A stretch of DNA of 64,000 nucleotides from Nocardia iowensis (GCF_019222765.1 NZ_CP078145.1:2666001-2730000), one strand, 5' to 3'; numbered from the stretch's first letter, positions 43,644 through 52,717 are shown. The notes: generated by a model from the sequence alone, not told the origin. Program-made: numbers and translations.

Positions 43644-44488
43644 CGGGGCTTCTCGGTGACGAAAATGGCGGTGCCGGGGAAGATTTCGCCGCGCAGCGGG
43701 CTCCACTGACCCCACTCGCGCTCCAGCCACTCGGGCCAGTCCGGTTCGACGATGTCCACCAGCAGCAGCCCCGCGCCGACGATCTCCCGGACCCGGTCGC
43801 CCATCGTGCGGTGGTGTTCGACGTAGGTCGGTTCGCCCTCGCTGTCGACCTCCACATAGGGCGTGCGATCGAAGTACGGGATGGTGGCGGTGAGCCCGGC
43901 CGGGCCGGGGTCGTCGGGGAAGATCCAGCGCATCGGGTGGTTCACCGAGAACACCCAGCGGCCGCCCGGCCGCAGCACCCGCGCCACCTCGCGCATCACC
44001 TGCGCGGAATCGGCCACGAACGGGATCGCACCGAACGCCGAGCAGGCCAGGTCGAACGATTCGTCACCGAACGGCAGCGTCTCGGCACCCGCCTGGATCA
44101 GCGGCACCTGCGGCCCGCCGCGCTCCATCGCGGCCCGGCCGCGCGCCAGCATCCCGATCGACAGATCGAGCCCAACCGGGTGCGCGCCCTGTCCGGCCAG
44201 CCAGCGCGAGCACGGCGCCGAGCCACACCCGATCTCCAGGATCCGCTTGCCCGCGACGTCACCGAGGAATCGCATATCGCCCTCGTGCAGGCCCTCCGGG
44301 CACCAGATGAACTCACCGTCTGGGGAATCGACGCCCAGAAAATCGGCATGCGTCTCGTGATATTGACCCGCGTCGGCGTCCCACCAGCGGCGGCTGGCCT
44401 GCTGGCTCGCGGCCGAGTCGATCCGGGTTCGCGCGGTCCCCGCGGTTCCGAGCAGTGTGTTTGCCTCTGCATGGCGATCTTCCGACAC
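43640..44488 (-). CDS. Class I SAM-dependent methyltransferase
   Basis: The 282-residue protein has motif I ILEIGCGSAPCSRWLAGQGAHPVGLDLS, motif II around FDLACSAFGAIPFVAD and motif III VARVLRPGGRWVFSV. N-terminal WWDADAGQYHETHADFLG is shared with a group of actinobacterial methyltransferases. The substrate is unknown. GTG start, with a TACGCT -10-like element six bases upstream. Its stop overlaps that of the esterase-like gene, so the two converge without a gap. Confidence 0.88.
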   Translation of the reverse strand: MSEDRHAEANTLLGTAGTARTRIDSAASQQASRRWWDADAGQYHETHADFLGVDSPDGEFIWCPEGLHEGDMRFLGDVAGKRILEIGCGSAPCSRWLAGQGAHPVGLDLSIGMLARGRAAMERGGPQVPLIQAGAETLPFGDESFDLACSAFGAIPFVADSAQVMREVARVLRPGGRWVFSVNHPMRWIFPDDPGPAGLTATIPYFDRTPYVEVDSEGEPTYVEHHRTMGDRVREIVGAGLLLVDIVEPDWPEWLEREWGQWSPLRGEIFPGTAIFVTEKPR

Positions 44489-44494
44489 GCCGTC

Positions 44495-44500
44495 AGCGTA
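44495..44500 (-). promoter_or_regulatory. Candidate -10 element (TACGCT) of the methyltransferase gene
   Basis: On the minus strand TACGCT lies six bases before the GTG start, consistent with a leaderless mRNA. Confidence 0.45.
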
Positions 44501-44733
44501 TCCCGGCGTGGCGGCCGGACCGGTTTGCCCGGCCGGACCAAGGTCGCGTACGCTGAACGCGCGAGTGCCTTCAGTACAGCCGTACCGGAGTCAACCACCC
44601 GTGCTGAGTTTCACGTGCGTTACGTGCGGTACGTTCCTAGTGTCCGTCTTCACACCACCGCGGTGAATTCGCCAGCGTACCGAAAGTTCCAATGTCCGCA
44701 ACCGACCACAATCCGTCCGGAGCAAACCGACAT

Positions 44734-46212
44734 ATGCCCACCACCGTCACCTCGCCGCAGGTAGCCGTCAACGACATCGGCTCCGCCGAGGATTTCCTCG
44801 CCGCCATCGACGCCACGATCAAGTACTTCAACGACGGCGACATCGTCGAAGGAACCATCGTCAAGGTCGACCGCGACGAGGTCCTGCTCGACATCGGTTA
44901 TAAGACCGAAGGCGTCATCCCTTCCCGCGAACTCTCCATCAAGCACGATGTCGACCCCAATGAGGTCGTTTCCGTGGGCGATGAGGTCGAGGCCCTCGTT
45001 CTCACCAAGGAGGACAAGGAAGGCCGCCTGATCCTGTCGAAGAAGCGGGCGCAGTACGAGCGCGCGTGGGGCACGATCGAGGAGCTCAAGGAGAAGGACG
45101 AGGCCGTCAAGGGCACCGTCATCGAGGTCGTCAAGGGCGGCCTGATCCTCGACATCGGTCTCCGCGGCTTCCTGCCCGCCTCGCTCGTCGAGATGCGCCG
45201 GGTTCGCGACCTCCAGCCGTACGTCGGCAAGGAGATCGAGGCCAAGATCATCGAGCTGGACAAGAACCGCAACAACGTGGTCCTGTCCCGCCGCGCCTGG
45301 CTCGAGCAGACCCAGTCCGAGGTCCGCAGCGAGTTCCTGCACCAGCTGCAGAAGGGCCAGGTCCGCAAGGGTGTGGTCTCCTCGATCGTCAACTTCGGTG
45401 CCTTCGTGGACTTGGGCGGCGTCGACGGCCTTGTGCACGTCTCCGAGCTGTCCTGGAAGCACATCGACCACCCGTCCGAGGTTGTCGAGGTCGGCACCGA
45501 GGTCACCGTCGAGGTGCTCGACGTCGACCTGGACCGCGAGCGGGTTTCGCTGTCGCTCAAGGCGACTCAGGAAGACCCGTGGCGTCAGTTCGCCCGGACC
45601 CACGCGATCGGCCAGATCGTGCCAGGAAAGGTCACCAAGCTGGTCCCGTTCGGTGCGTTCGTGCGCGTCGAAGAGGGCATCGAGGGCCTGGTGCACATCT
45701 CCGAGCTGGCCGAGCGCCACGTGGAGGTCCCGGACCAGGTTGTCGCGGTCGGCGACGACGCGATGGTCAAGGTCATCGACATCGACCTGGAGCGTCGCCG
45801 GATCTCGCTGAGCCTCAAGCAGGCCAACGAGGACTACCACGCCGAGTTCGACCCGTCGAAGTACGGCATGGCTGACAGCTACGACGACCAGGGCAACTAC
45901 ATCTTCCCCGAGGGCTTCGATCCCGACACCAACGAGTGGCTCGAGGGCTTCGACAAGCAGCGCGAAGAGTGGGAAGGCCGCTACGCCGAGGCGGAGCGTC
46001 GCCACAAGATGCACACCGCTCAGATGGAGAAGATGGCGGCCGACGCCGCGGCCGAGGCCGCGAACGGTGGCGGCGGCTCGAACTACTCCTCCGAGAGTGG
46101 CGCGCAGGCTGCTTCGTCCTCCTCCACCAGCTCGTCCGAGTCGGCCGGCGGTTCGCTGGCCAGCGACGCGCAGCTGGCGGCTCTGCGGGAGAAGCTCTCC
46201 GGCAACGCCTGA
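44734..46212 (+). CDS. rpsA: 30S ribosomal protein S1
   Basis: The 492-residue protein has four S1 RNA-binding domains (starting near residues 30, 118, 203 and 288; for example GDIVEGTIVKVDRDEVLLDIGYKTEGVIP). A long Glu/Ala/Ser-rich tail ending AALREKLSGNA follows. It is very close to M. tuberculosis RpsA, and the start MPTTVTSPQVAVNDIGS matches it; an in-frame ATG 14 codons earlier is possible. It helps mRNA binding and trans-translation. In M. tuberculosis it directly follows polA and precedes coaE; here both gaps are filled with 13-14 kb. Confidence 0.97.
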   Translation: MPTTVTSPQVAVNDIGSAEDFLAAIDATIKYFNDGDIVEGTIVKVDRDEVLLDIGYKTEGVIPSRELSIKHDVDPNEVVSVGDEVEALVLTKEDKEGRLILSKKRAQYERAWGTIEELKEKDEAVKGTVIEVVKGGLILDIGLRGFLPASLVEMRRVRDLQPYVGKEIEAKIIELDKNRNNVVLSRRAWLEQTQSEVRSEFLHQLQKGQVRKGVVSSIVNFGAFVDLGGVDGLVHVSELSWKHIDHPSEVVEVGTEVTVEVLDVDLDRERVSLSLKATQEDPWRQFARTHAIGQIVPGKVTKLVPFGAFVRVEEGIEGLVHISELAERHVEVPDQVVAVGDDAMVKVIDIDLERRRISLSLKQANEDYHAEFDPSKYGMADSYDDQGNYIFPEGFDPDTNEWLEGFDKQREEWEGRYAEAERRHKMHTAQMEKMAADAAAEAANGGGGSNYSSESGAQAASSSSTSSSESAGGSLASDAQLAALREKLSGNA

Positions 46213-46226
46213 TAGGTACACGTGAC

Positions 46227-46259
46227 GAAGGCCCCGGTCCGGAATGGACCGGGGCCTTC
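46227..46259 (+). terminator. rpsA terminator
   Basis: A perfect 14-base-pair stem GAAGGCCCCGGTCC with its complement and a five-base loop, 15 bases after the stop. Confidence 0.85.
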
Positions 46260-46335
46260 GCCCATTTCGGACCCGGTTGCCGCACGGCGTGCACCGCTTC
46301 GCCCGCTCCGGAGACGGCTCCCGGTATCCTGAGCG

Positions 46336-46971
46336 ATGATGTCCGATGCCGCGGTAGAGCTTCCGTCGACTTCCTGGGAGCGCAGGAAGATCGAGGCGAT
46401 GAGCCGCATTCAGCGGGTCGCGCTGGATCTCTTCGACGCGCACGGATACCGGAATGTGACGATCGAGCGGGTCGCCGCCGAGGCGGGGGTATCGCCGAGC
46501 TCGGTCTACCGATACTTCGGGACCAAAGAGATGCTCGTCCTGCACGACGAGGCGGATCCGAAGGTCCTCGACGCCATCCGCACCGCAGGCGGGGCCGCCA
46601 CCGTCGAACCCGTCGATCTGATCGCCGTCGCGCGGATGCTGGTCCCGCTGTTGATCGATTCACTGCTGACCGAGGAGTCGGAACGCCGGATCCGGCAACG
46701 ACTGCAATACATGGCGGCCATCCCCGAGATCAAGGTCGGCCAGACCAAGCAGATGCGCGATCTAGAGGATCAGTTCCGGACGCTGTTCGCCGACCGAACC
46801 GGCTTCGGCCCCAACGATCTTCGGGTGCGGATGGCCGCGGCGACCGCGGTCTGGGGCTGCGTGGCAGCCCTCGACCATTGGGCCGGAAAGGATTTCGCCG
46901 GACCACTGAAGGACGTCTACACCCAGGCCATCGGCTCGATCATCGACCAGATCGAGGTCATGTTCCGATAG
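46336..46971 (+). CDS. TetR-family regulator
   Basis: The 211-residue protein has a TetR DNA-binding domain (IQRVALDLFDAHGYRNVTIERVAAEAGVSPSSVYRYFGTKEML) and a helical ligand domain. The TATCCT element five bases before the ATG suggests a leaderless start at 46336 or 46339. It converges on the MMPL transporter gene, with a 14-base overlap of the two 3' ends. The 15-base palindrome at 49210-49224 before the transporter is its likely operator. Confidence 0.9.
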   Translation: MMSDAAVELPSTSWERRKIEAMSRIQRVALDLFDAHGYRNVTIERVAAEAGVSPSSVYRYFGTKEMLVLHDEADPKVLDAIRTAGGAATVEPVDLIAVARMLVPLLIDSLLTEESERRIRQRLQYMAAIPEIKVGQTKQMRDLEDQFRTLFADRTGFGPNDLRVRMAAATAVWGCVAALDHWAGKDFAGPLKDVYTQAIGSIIDQIEVMFR

Positions 46972-49186
46972 TCACCCGGTCCACGCGCGACCCGCGCTTC
47001 GGCAGCCACCAATTCCACCGACCGAACAATCGCATGAACGCGGGGACAAGCACCAACCGCACCAGAACGGCGTCGATCGCGATGGCGACGGCCAGCGCGA
47101 ACCCGATCTGCTTCAGCTCCAACACATCCGCGGTCACGAAGCTGGCGAAGACGGCAACCATGATGGCGGCCGCCGCGCTGATCGGCCGGGCCGTGCGCTG
47201 TAATCCATCGGCGACGGCCGCCGCGTTGTCGTGGTTGGCATCCCAGTGTTCCTTCATGCGGCGGATGAGGAACACCTCGTAATCCATTGACAGGCCGAAC
47301 AACACCGCGAACACCAGCATCGGCAGATAGATCTGCAAGAACCCGCTGCTGTGGAAGCCGAGTGCGGATTCGCCGATGCCGTGCTGGAAGACCGCGACGG
47401 TAATGCCAAGTGCCGCACCGGTGGCCAGCAGATTCAGCACGATCGCCTTGACCGCCAGCACGATGCTGCGGAACGCGACGACGAGGAAGGCGAGCGAAAC
47501 GGCCAGCACCAGGGTGATCACCCAAGGGAATCGGCTGGTAATCCGTTGGGACACATCGACGAACAACGCCGTCGTGCCGCCGATCCGCACCTCGGCGTCG
47601 CCGAGAGACGAGGCGCGGGAACGGATATCGGAAACCAGGTCGGTGGCGGCGGTCGACCCGAACGACGCGTGCGGGACGACGGCCGCGAACATCCGGCCGT
47701 CCGCGTACTGCGGCAGCACGGTGGCGATCCGGGGATCGCGGGACAGTTCGGCGATGAACCGGTCGGCCTCGTCGCGTGCGGCGCTGGTCAACGGTGCCGC
47801 GTCGGTGCCGGTCGCGACCACCTCGATCGGGGCAAGCAGACCCGGGACGAAGTTCTGTTCGACCAGGGTGATCGCCTGTCCGGACGGGCGGCCGGTGAGC
47901 GAGTCGAGCCCGAGATCGACGCCGTAGCGCAGACCGGTGAGCGGGGCCGCCGCCACGACCAACAGCGCCACCCCGATCGTGCCGAACAGCACCGGCCGCG
48001 CCATCACCGTGTGTGCCCATCGTGCCCAGGCACTCGACGCCGACACCGAGCGCACCTCCGCCGGACGCAGCCGCTCGGGTAGGGCGCCGCGATTCACCGC
48101 CGGGCCGAGCGTCGCGAGCACAGCGGGCAGCAGGGTGAAGGCCGCGGTCATGGTCGCGACCACCGCGGTGACCACCCCGACGGCGATCCCGTTCAACATC
48201 GGCAGCCCCACGATGGCCAGCGAGCACAGCGAGATCATCACGATGAGACCGGAGGCGAGGACGGTGCGGCCGGTGGTGTCCATCGCCGCGCCGACGGCCT
48301 GCTGAATACCGCCGCGGTCCCGGCGGTTTCGCACGCCACGCCGGGTCAGCTCCTCGTTGAAGCGGCTCACGATGAACATCGCGTAGTCGATCGCGGTACC
48401 GGTGGCGATCATGGTCGCCACCGAGAGCACCAGCGAGTCGAACGCGAGGAAGGAGGTCAGGCCGAACAGTGCGCCGATGGCGACCGCGATGCCCGCCGCG
48501 GTGACGGTGATGGGTAGCAGTGCGGCGGTCAGCGCGCCGAGCGCCAGCACCAGCAGCACCGTCGCCACCGGGATGCCGAGGGCTTCGGCGCGCTGTAGGT
48601 CGGCGGTCTCGATCTCCATCAGATCGGCTTGGATCGGTGCATAACCGGTGAGCATGGCCTGGGTACCCTCGCCGGGCGCGGTTGCGATGGCGGTCCGCAA
48701 TTCCTGCACGACCCGCACGCGTTCGGAGATGTCGCCGTTGAGGCCGACGATGCCGAAGGCAGTGTGCCGATCGGCGGATATCTGGGCCGCATTGCCGTCG
48801 AAGGGCCCGATCGCACCGGCGACGCCCGTCGTCTGCCGGGCGATGCCGATGGTCCGATCGATGGTCGCGCGGTACTCCGGCGTGTCGACGGTGTGCTGCG
48901 CCGAGTGGAAGACGATCAGGTCCTGTTCGCTGCCGAAGCGGGAGAAGTGTTCCGCGACAAGGTGTTCGACCGCGACCGAATCGGATCCCGGTACCGAGTA
49001 GTCGGGTGTCCCGAGTCGGTCGTGCAGCGCGGGGTAAGCCGCGCCGCACGCCACCACGAGCAATAGCCAGACACCGAGCACGATCTTGCGGTGCTTCGCC
49101 ATGGCGATACCCCACCGCCCGGCGGCGCCCCACCGCGGTTCGGGACGGGGCGGTTGCGGCCGTTCGAGGATGGTGGATTGTGCCAT
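46958..49186 (-). CDS. MMPL/RND-family transporter
   Basis: The 742-residue protein has twelve membrane helices in the MMPL plan: helix 1 (HRKIVLGVWLLLVVACGAAYP), a first extracytoplasmic domain, helices 2-6 with TMIATGTAIDYAMFIVSRFNEEL, then helix 7, a second outer domain, and helices 8-12 with VFAVLFGLSMDYEVFLIRRMKEHW. The two paired Asp-Tyr motifs (AIDYAMF and SMDYEVF) are the proton-relay sites. It exports lipids or drugs; the substrate is unknown. GGAGGGG precedes the chosen ATG at 49186; a longer frame from 49378 covers the operator region. Confidence 0.92.
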   Translation of the reverse strand: MAQSTILERPQPPRPEPRWGAAGRWGIAMAKHRKIVLGVWLLLVVACGAAYPALHDRLGTPDYSVPGSDSVAVEHLVAEHFSRFGSEQDLIVFHSAQHTVDTPEYRATIDRTIGIARQTTGVAGAIGPFDGNAAQISADRHTAFGIVGLNGDISERVRVVQELRTAIATAPGEGTQAMLTGYAPIQADLMEIETADLQRAEALGIPVATVLLVLALGALTAALLPITVTAAGIAVAIGALFGLTSFLAFDSLVLSVATMIATGTAIDYAMFIVSRFNEELTRRGVRNRRDRGGIQQAVGAAMDTTGRTVLASGLIVMISLCSLAIVGLPMLNGIAVGVVTAVVATMTAAFTLLPAVLATLGPAVNRGALPERLRPAEVRSVSASSAWARWAHTVMARPVLFGTIGVALLVVAAAPLTGLRYGVDLGLDSLTGRPSGQAITLVEQNFVPGLLAPIEVVATGTDAAPLTSAARDEADRFIAELSRDPRIATVLPQYADGRMFAAVVPHASFGSTAATDLVSDIRSRASSLGDAEVRIGGTTALFVDVSQRITSRFPWVITLVLAVSLAFLVVAFRSIVLAVKAIVLNLLATGAALGITVAVFQHGIGESALGFHSSGFLQIYLPMLVFAVLFGLSMDYEVFLIRRMKEHWDANHDNAAAVADGLQRTARPISAAAAIMVAVFASFVTADVLELKQIGFALAVAIAIDAVLVRLVLVPAFMRLFGRWNWWLPKRGSRVDRVTIGT

Positions 49187-49202
49187 CGCCCCTCCATGGG
49201 CT

Positions 49203-49284
49203 CGATATCTGACAGTCACTATCAGGTTCTGTCGGCAAGCATACGAATACCGATGGAAAGTTTGCAAGGGACTGTCAGATATCG
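49203..49284. promoter_or_regulatory. Operator region of the MMPL transporter: large inverted repeat plus palindrome
   Basis: CGATATCTGACAGTC at 49203-49217 is repeated as its exact complement at 49270-49284, 52 bases apart. Overlapping the left arm is TGACAGTCACTATCA (49210-49224), a palindrome with three mismatched positions, in the style of a TetR operator. The sites surround the transporter promoter, so TetR binding to both arms, with DNA looping, is a possibility. Confidence 0.6.
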
Positions 49285-49313
49285 GCGGAGCCGAGCACGA
49301 AGGCGGGCCGAAG

Positions 49314-49880
49314 TCAGTTGTCGGCGTGCCGCTTCTTCCGGGAGCCATGGGTGCGTCGTGACGGCTTGGTCGTCCCACGGTTCACCTCCGGCGTGCTGGC
49401 CGGGGGCTCGGGTGGGTCGACACCCTGGGCGGTGGTGAGGGCGACGACCTGGATTTGCTCGAGCCGCAGGCCGAGGCCGGCGAGCCGGGCGATCACGCCG
49501 AGGCGGTGCTCCGGCAGGCCGGGCCGAATGGGCAGGGGAGTCCGGCCGGGTCGCCGCAGCACATAACCGCGGCTGTCCGGGTCGAACTCGATCGGCGCGC
49601 CGTCCCGGATGGCCCGGTAGGCGTCCAGGTCGAGATCGTTGTGCCGGATCGGATCGATCAGCAACGCATCAATCAGCCGTTCGGCATGCGCCAGCCGCAT
49701 ATCCCGCTCGTAGGGCTCGAGGGATTCCACCTGCCGGGCGACCCGCCACCGATAGTCGTCGGCTGCGGCGCGCAGCAGGTACCGATGCCGCTCGACCTCA
49801 GCCGCCAGCTCGACCAGCCGCTCGAGGTTGTCCCACATCGGGTCGCGCGGGTCGGGCATCGAAGCTGGGACGTCAGGCAT
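49314..49880 (-). CDS. Hypothetical protein with helical N-terminus
   Basis: The 188-residue protein starts MPDVPASMPDPRDPMWDN with GAGGAGG eight bases before the ATG. Residues 15-75 are strongly helical with a heptad-like pattern (LERLVELAAEVERHRYLLRAAADDYRWRVARQVESLEPYERDM), then LRRPGRTPLPIRPGLPEHRLGVIARLAGLGLRLEQIQVVAL, and a basic disordered tail THGSRKKRHADN. No family is recognised. It lies upstream of and in the same direction as the MMPL gene. Confidence 0.7.
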   Translation of the reverse strand: MPDVPASMPDPRDPMWDNLERLVELAAEVERHRYLLRAAADDYRWRVARQVESLEPYERDMRLAHAERLIDALLIDPIRHNDLDLDAYRAIRDGAPIEFDPDSRGYVLRRPGRTPLPIRPGLPEHRLGVIARLAGLGLRLEQIQVVALTTAQGVDPPEPPASTPEVNRGTTKPSRRTHGSRKKRHADN

Positions 49881-50018
49881 TGTGCCTCCTCGGTCGAGTT
49901 GCCAATTACGTTGGGCAACAACTCGATCGACGTCCGACCTGGTTTCTATTGTGCCGTAGGGGTACGACAGGTTTCGGTAGGCTGTGCCGCACGGTGGTAA
50001 TGCGGCACAGCCGGTTTA

Positions 50019-50705
50019 TCAGTAGCCGACGGTGAAACGGCGTTGGATATGGCGCGGCTGTTCGGCTTCGTCGATCAGGGCGACCGCGACGTCCTCGGCG
50101 GAAATATCGCCCGCGCCGTCCGCGGGAACGAGCAGCTGATCGCCGCCGATCCGGAAGCGCCCCGTGCGCTCGCCCGGCTCGATCCGGCCCGCGGAGGGAC
50201 TGAGATAGGTCCAGTGGCGATTGGACAACCGGTAGACGTTCAAGGCATCCCGCAGTGCCCGCACCACTTCGGCGTATTCGGCGGGAACCTCGAGCACCTC
50301 GGTGAGGGTGCGGGTGAAGTCCGCGCCGGTATCGACCAGTTGCACCCCGGGTGCGACCTCCAGGCTGCCCGCACCGCCGACGGTGATCACCCGGATGCGC
50401 GGATGCCGTTCGAGCGCGCTGACCATCGCCTGCGCTCCGACGACGAAATTCTCTGCGTTGGCGATGGTATCGGCGATGCCGTGCCCGGCGTTGACCGCGC
50501 TGATCACCACGTCGAGGCCGGTGATGGCCGCCGCGATGCTGTCGGCGTCGAGCCAGTCGGCCACTTTCCAGGTGACGGTCCCTCGGTCGGCGGGGAACCG
50601 CGCGGCGGCACGGGTGAATGCGGTAACCCGATGCCCTCGCTGCTGTGCTTCGGCGACGACGCGAGCGCCGATGACACCTGTCGCCCCGAAAATCCCGATC
50701 TCCAC
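50019..50705 (-). CDS. NAD(P)-binding NmrA/SDR-like protein
   Basis: The 228-residue Rossmann protein begins MEIGIFGATGVIGARVVAEAQQRGHRVTAFTR, with the nucleotide loop GATGVIG, and includes DVVISAVNAGHG and RIRVITVGGAGSLEV. It lacks an obvious YxxxK pair, so it may be a redox sensor or atypical reductase. GTG 50705 is chosen because GGGAG precedes it; GTG 50711 is an alternative. It is divergent from a TetR gene across direct repeats that may hold its operator. Confidence 0.82.
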   Translation of the reverse strand: MEIGIFGATGVIGARVVAEAQQRGHRVTAFTRAAARFPADRGTVTWKVADWLDADSIAAAITGLDVVISAVNAGHGIADTIANAENFVVGAQAMVSALERHPRIRVITVGGAGSLEVAPGVQLVDTGADFTRTLTEVLEVPAEYAEVVRALRDALNVYRLSNRHWTYLSPSAGRIEPGERTGRFRIGGDQLLVPADGAGDISAEDVAVALIDEAEQPRHIQRRFTVGY

Positions 50706-50718
50706 GATCACTCCCTAA

Positions 50719-50784
50719 ACGCTGTTCATTTACTACACGCCGTTCAGTATCGGCACGGCTGATAGTAGCCAAACGCTGTAGAGT
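50719..50784. promoter_or_regulatory. Three direct repeats between the NmrA-like and TetR genes
   Basis: ACGCTGTTCATT (50719-50730), ACGCCGTTCAGT (50737-50748) and ACGCTGTAGAGT (50773-50784) lie 18 and 36 bases apart, all on the same face at near-two-turn spacing. They fill the divergent promoter region and may bind the TetR protein. Confidence 0.45.
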
Positions 50785-50792
50785 GTCAAACC

Positions 50793-51494
50793 GTGGTGGA
50801 GGTCGCGAAGAGTCGCAGGGAGCGTCTGCGCGAGCAGGCCGCAGCGGATATCAAGGCGATTGCGCTGCGGTTATTGGCCGAAGGAGGCCCCGATGCGATC
50901 TCGTTGCGCGCCATCGCCCGGGATATGGGGATGACGGCGGGCGCCATCTACGGCTACTACGCCACCCGCGACGAGCTCATCTCCACGCTCATCTCCGACG
51001 TCTACACCGCCCTGGTGGACCGGCTCGAAGCGGCCCGCGACGCGATCCCCGCCGACGACCCCGCCGGTCGCATCGTGGCGTGGGGCGAGGGCGTGCGCGA
51101 CTGGGCGGTCACCCATCCCGCGGAATTCCGGCTCATCTACGGCGACCCGGTACCGGGCTACCAGCCTCCGCCGGGCGGACCGGCCACCGCCGCCGAATTG
51201 CGTGCCTGCACCGGCCTCGTCGGGCTGGCCGCTGCCGCGTGGCCGTATGCCGAAAAGAGCCAATCCTCCAGCGGCACAACGTGGTCCGATTTCGACGTGG
51301 GCCTCGTCGAGCACGTCCGCGCGGACTTCCCCGACCTCCCGCCCTCGGCCCTCGGGCTGGCGCTGCGCATGTGGGGTCGCATGCACGGCCTGATCGCGCT
51401 CGAGGTCTACGGCCACCTGGTGCCCCAATCCCGGGATCCCGCAAAGCTTTTCCGCATCGAGATGCTCGATCTGGTCCGCTCACTCGGGCTGTAG
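50793..51494 (+). CDS. TetR-family regulator
   Basis: The 233-residue protein has a basic start MVEVAKSRRERLREQAAADIKAIALRLLAEGGPDAISLRAIARDMGMTAGAIYGYYATRDELI, a TetR helix-turn-helix, then a C-terminal domain of the large TetR group that contains FRLIYGDPVPGY and LRMWGRMHGLIALEVYGHL. GTG start; a TAGAGT element lies eight bases before it. Divergent from the NmrA-like gene, which it probably represses. Confidence 0.9.
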   Translation: MVEVAKSRRERLREQAAADIKAIALRLLAEGGPDAISLRAIARDMGMTAGAIYGYYATRDELISTLISDVYTALVDRLEAARDAIPADDPAGRIVAWGEGVRDWAVTHPAEFRLIYGDPVPGYQPPPGGPATAAELRACTGLVGLAAAAWPYAEKSQSSSGTTWSDFDVGLVEHVRADFPDLPPSALGLALRMWGRMHGLIALEVYGHLVPQSRDPAKLFRIEMLDLVRSLGL

Positions 51495-51570
51495 GTATAC
51501 CGAATGGGCCTCGCCGACACCCCTCCGCTGCTGTTGTCTGGATGATTGCTAGCCGTCTGATATCAGTGCG

Positions 51571-52704
51571 TCAGACCCCGAGATAGCCGATGGTCGCCGC
51601 GAACATGATGCCGGTGAACAGCGGCCAGAAGAGCAGTTTGGGCAGCAGGTTGTCGCGCCAGGCGATGAGCTTGCCGAACGCGCCCGAGAGCAGCACCGTG
51701 GCGTTGAGGGCGACCAGCAAGGTCATCACATACAGGGTGAAGTACCAGTATTCGATGTAGGCGATGCCCGCGGACCCGATCTCCTGTCGGGCCGCGTTGT
51801 CGTTGACCGCGACGACCAGCACCGTGGAAACGGAGAAGGTGATGATCGCGAAGGCGGTGAACCCGGAGATCGGTCGCCGATCCGGGTCGGTGGTGATGAC
51901 GAACAGCGACAGGAACATCAGCACCGCCAGCAGCATGACCGGGACGATCCGGCCGATCAGCGGGCCGAGCAGGCCGCGGCTGACGCCGACGTTGAAGTAC
52001 AACTCGTCGGTGTTGGCCAGCCCGGGATGGTCCAGCATGCTGTAGTCCTGGCGGTTCAGGCTGAAGACCGTGTAATCGGGGCGCCAGTCACCGAAGACGA
52101 GGCCGGGGTCCAAGCCGTTGAGCGCGTGCCCACGCCACGGCGGGAACGAGTCGAAGGCGGGCACCAACTGGACCAGATGGGTCATGTCGACCGGGCGCAT
52201 CCGCAGCCAGATGTCCTGGTGGTCGAGCGGATAGTCCTCGTAGTGGAACTGCTGGCGAATGACGGTCGAGAACGACCAGACCAGCACCCGGTTCTCGCCG
52301 AGCGGATACTCGAAGACCTTCTTGAGGCAGTGCGGGTCCTCGGCCTCGAGCAGCAGCACCCCCGGTTGGATCTCCGCCGGAAAGCCCGGCGGTATGTGCT
52401 GCCAGATGTGGCCGGTGGCCTTGACATTGTGCGCGTTGATGAACTGGAGCGAGTTCAGCAGCACGCCGGTCGAGAGCCGAGGGACGACGCGATCCTGCGG
52501 CAGGTGCGGCGTCACCGCCTTCTCCACCTCGGCGTAATTCGAGACGGTGGTACCGATCTCCGCGATCGGCGCGTGGCTGCTCCCGGCGTGCGTCCAGGAG
52601 TAGACGGTGCCGAAGGCGAACAGCAGTGACACGCCGAATGCGCCGAGCCACAGCAGCGGCTGCCACTTGTGCGCCCGGCGTGGGATCACATCTCTGATCG
52701 GCAC
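51571..52704 (-). CDS. Putative pentameric ligand-gated ion channel homologue
   Basis: The 377-residue protein has an N-terminal membrane anchor (residues 16-36), an extracytoplasmic domain (37-245) and four further helices near 250-271, 281-300, 316-340 and 355-375. The outer domain has RLSTGVLLNSLQFIN...IWQHI like strands 1-2 of Cys-loop receptors, and VWSFSTVIRQQFHYEDYPLDHQDIWLRM like the strand-6 to Cys-loop region (fPfDxQ). The first channel helix GRIVPVMLLAVLMFLSLF has the Arg-then-Pro pattern of M1. The extra N-terminal anchor is unusual. Start GTG with TAATCT seven bases upstream. Distant-homology call. Confidence 0.5.
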   Translation of the reverse strand: MPIRDVIPRRAHKWQPLLWLGAFGVSLLFAFGTVYSWTHAGSSHAPIAEIGTTVSNYAEVEKAVTPHLPQDRVVPRLSTGVLLNSLQFINAHNVKATGHIWQHIPPGFPAEIQPGVLLLEAEDPHCLKKVFEYPLGENRVLVWSFSTVIRQQFHYEDYPLDHQDIWLRMRPVDMTHLVQLVPAFDSFPPWRGHALNGLDPGLVFGDWRPDYTVFSLNRQDYSMLDHPGLANTDELYFNVGVSRGLLGPLIGRIVPVMLLAVLMFLSLFVITTDPDRRPISGFTAFAIITFSVSTVLVVAVNDNAARQEIGSAGIAYIEYWYFTLYVMTLLVALNATVLLSGAFGKLIAWRDNLLPKLLFWPLFTGIMFAATIGYLGV

Positions 52705-52711
52705 AGGCAGG

Positions 52712-52717
52712 AGATTA
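52712..52717 (-). promoter_or_regulatory. Candidate -10 element (TAATCT) of the channel-like gene
   Basis: On the minus strand TAATCT is seven bases before the GTG start. The Zur-like box lies about 90 bases further upstream, so direct Zur control of this gene is less likely than of the operon on the other side. Confidence 0.45.
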
